Positions 5,708-6,196 of a DNA stretch of 6,196 bases are shown here, piece by piece. This DNA is from a bacterium (lineage in GTDB: Bacteria > Patescibacteriota > Minisyncoccia > UBA6257 > GWB1-50-10). Each line of letters starts with the position of its first letter. Within the stretch, counting starts at the first letter, position 1. A program made the position numbers and the translations under genes. The notes beneath the pieces were generated by a model that was not told where the DNA came from, did no database searches, and worked only from the letters and a program-made list of their open reading frames with translations. The stretch covers positions 1 through 6,196 of the forward strand of contig JAKAHT010000019.1 of the NCBI GenBank assembly GCA_021814805.1. The letters are read 5' to 3'.

Positions 5708-5715
5708 TCAACCCG

Positions 5716-6196
5716 CTATTGAGGCAAAACCACTACTTTCCCGGTTATACGGCTGCCGTAAGGGCAATAAGATTGGCACTGAAAAACATACTCCCCGCTC
5801 TTCGTAGGTACGAATGTCAAAAAAGCGCTTTGACCTTCCTCGATTTGTCCGGTACCCAAACCTTCTTGAGGCATAACGAAATCATAAGTTCCGTCAGCGG
5901 CTTTCAAACTTAAACCGGCCCCATCGCCGTCTTTTATCACTATAACTGACGGATTAAATCCGTCTTTGGTTATCGATACTCCGAAGATATCAAGCTTGCC
6001 GCTGCCGGTCGGATGGAGCGGCAAAACCCCGCTCGGAGCAGTCAATTGATATCCGGAAGCCGAAGATGTTGCTCCGGCAGAAGCCGGCTTAGAAGAGCCG
6101 TCATTGGAAGAAATATTAGCCTTATGATTATCCGAAAAAGCCATGAGATAAATGAGAACGATAACCACGAGTACGACGAATATCAAGAGCCACTTA
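5716..6196 (-). CDS. Membrane-anchored cupredoxin-like protein with a degenerate metal site (5' end beyond window)
   Basis: The frame stays open to the right edge (KWLLIFVVLVV...), so the TTG at 6186 is probably not the start and the true N-terminus lies outside the window. Counting from that TTG there are 156 residues: a transmembrane helix or uncleaved signal (1-17), a Ser/Ala/Gly-rich linker (about 25-50), and a cupredoxin-type beta sandwich (about 64-156). The fold signature is DGFNPSVIVIKDGD, then TYDFVMPQEGLGTGQIEEGQSAFLTFVPTKSGEYVFQC split across strands, and a final GKVVV. Relatives bind copper through a His in the THDF-like motif and through Cys, His and Met near the end. Here Tyr101 replaces that His, and the end keeps Cys137 and Cys141 but has Ser where CuA proteins have His. 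It probably faces outside the membrane. Copper binding is doubtful; a disulfide or another metal is possible. Its stop lies 8 bases from the GIY-YIG cassette. Confidence 0.8.
   Translation of the reverse strand, partial: KWLLIFVVLVVIVLIYLMAFSDNHKANISSNDGSSKPASAGATSSASGYQLTAPSGVLPLHPTGSGKLDIFGVSITKDGFNPSVIVIKDGDGAGLSLKAADGTYDFVMPQEGLGTGQIEEGQSAFLTFVPTKSGEYVFQCQSYCPYGSRITGKVVVLPQ

Larger units (their letters stand above)
5413..5711. mobile_element. Small inverted-repeat-bounded cassette carrying a GIY-YIG gene (with flanking TCAA direct repeats)
   Basis: The core, 5417-5707 (291 bp), begins CCCACACACC and ends GGTGTGTGGG, and its ends are perfect 21-bp inverted repeats. It is flanked on both sides by TCAA (5413-5416 and 5708-5711), which reads as a 4-bp target duplication; the identity extends to TCAACCC on both sides. 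The only gene inside is the GIY-YIG ORF, which nearly fills the space between the repeats, and no transposase is present. Removing the core and one TCAA gives AAAAAATCAACCCGCTATTG as the predicted empty site between the cupredoxin gene and the propeller promoter. It resembles a MITE-sized element with a nuclease cargo. I do not recognise a named family, and mobility is inferred only from this structure. Confidence 0.6.

Noticed and set aside
5680..5711. Promoter created at the cassette edge: TTGACC (5706-5711, minus strand) with TATGTT 18 bases downstream
   Set aside because: The -35 match is good, but the -10 overlaps the GIY-YIG start codon, so transcription would begin inside the gene and could not supply its start. 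It was not listed as a feature.

Overview
The window looks like a piece of a Patescibacteria (CPR, probably Parcubacteria-like) genome. The evidence is the gene mix: a lysine-rich PolX/PHP polymerase, a short secreted lamin-tail-domain protein, an isochorismatase-fold hydrolase, a RAYT-type Y1 transposase with a Lys-rich insert, and a membrane-anchored cupredoxin. Genes are packed tightly with 1- and 4-base overlaps and mostly lack clear Shine-Dalgarno sites. TGA is used as a stop, so the standard bacterial code applies. The taxon is inferred from gene style only; no rRNA or other marker is present.

Layout. Bases 1-3040 (plus strand) form one compact transcription unit: the C-terminus of an unrecognised protein, an isochorismatase-like hydrolase (142-705), a family X DNA polymerase with a PHP domain (705-2447) and a secreted lamin-tail-domain protein (2444-3040). 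Everything from 3003 to 6196 is on the minus strand. In transcription order it holds a cupredoxin running off the right edge, a tiny GIY-YIG nuclease gene enclosed by perfect 21-bp terminal inverted repeats, a secreted Asp-box propeller protein with a type IX secretion (T9SS) sorting domain, and a RAYT transposase whose 3' end overlaps the lamin-tail gene.

The minus-strand block from 3003 to 5711 looks accessory. The T9SS-tagged gene is typical of Bacteroidota/Ignavibacteria-type organisms and has its own promoter and a strong hairpin terminator. It sits between two mobile elements in an otherwise Patescibacteria-like context, so it is either a recent transfer or an assembly join. The best candidate for something undescribed is the 291-bp GIY-YIG cassette (5417-5707). 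It has 21-bp perfect inverted repeats, a TCAA direct repeat on each side, and an ORF that starts directly at one repeat and stops inside the other.

Several genes depart from family consensus at key residues. The PolX PHP domain has Gln-x-Gln in place of His-x-His, the isochorismatase-fold protein has Gly at the usual cysteine-nucleophile position, and the cupredoxin keeps two Cys but has lost the usual His ligands. No stretch longer than about 110 bases lacks a gene.
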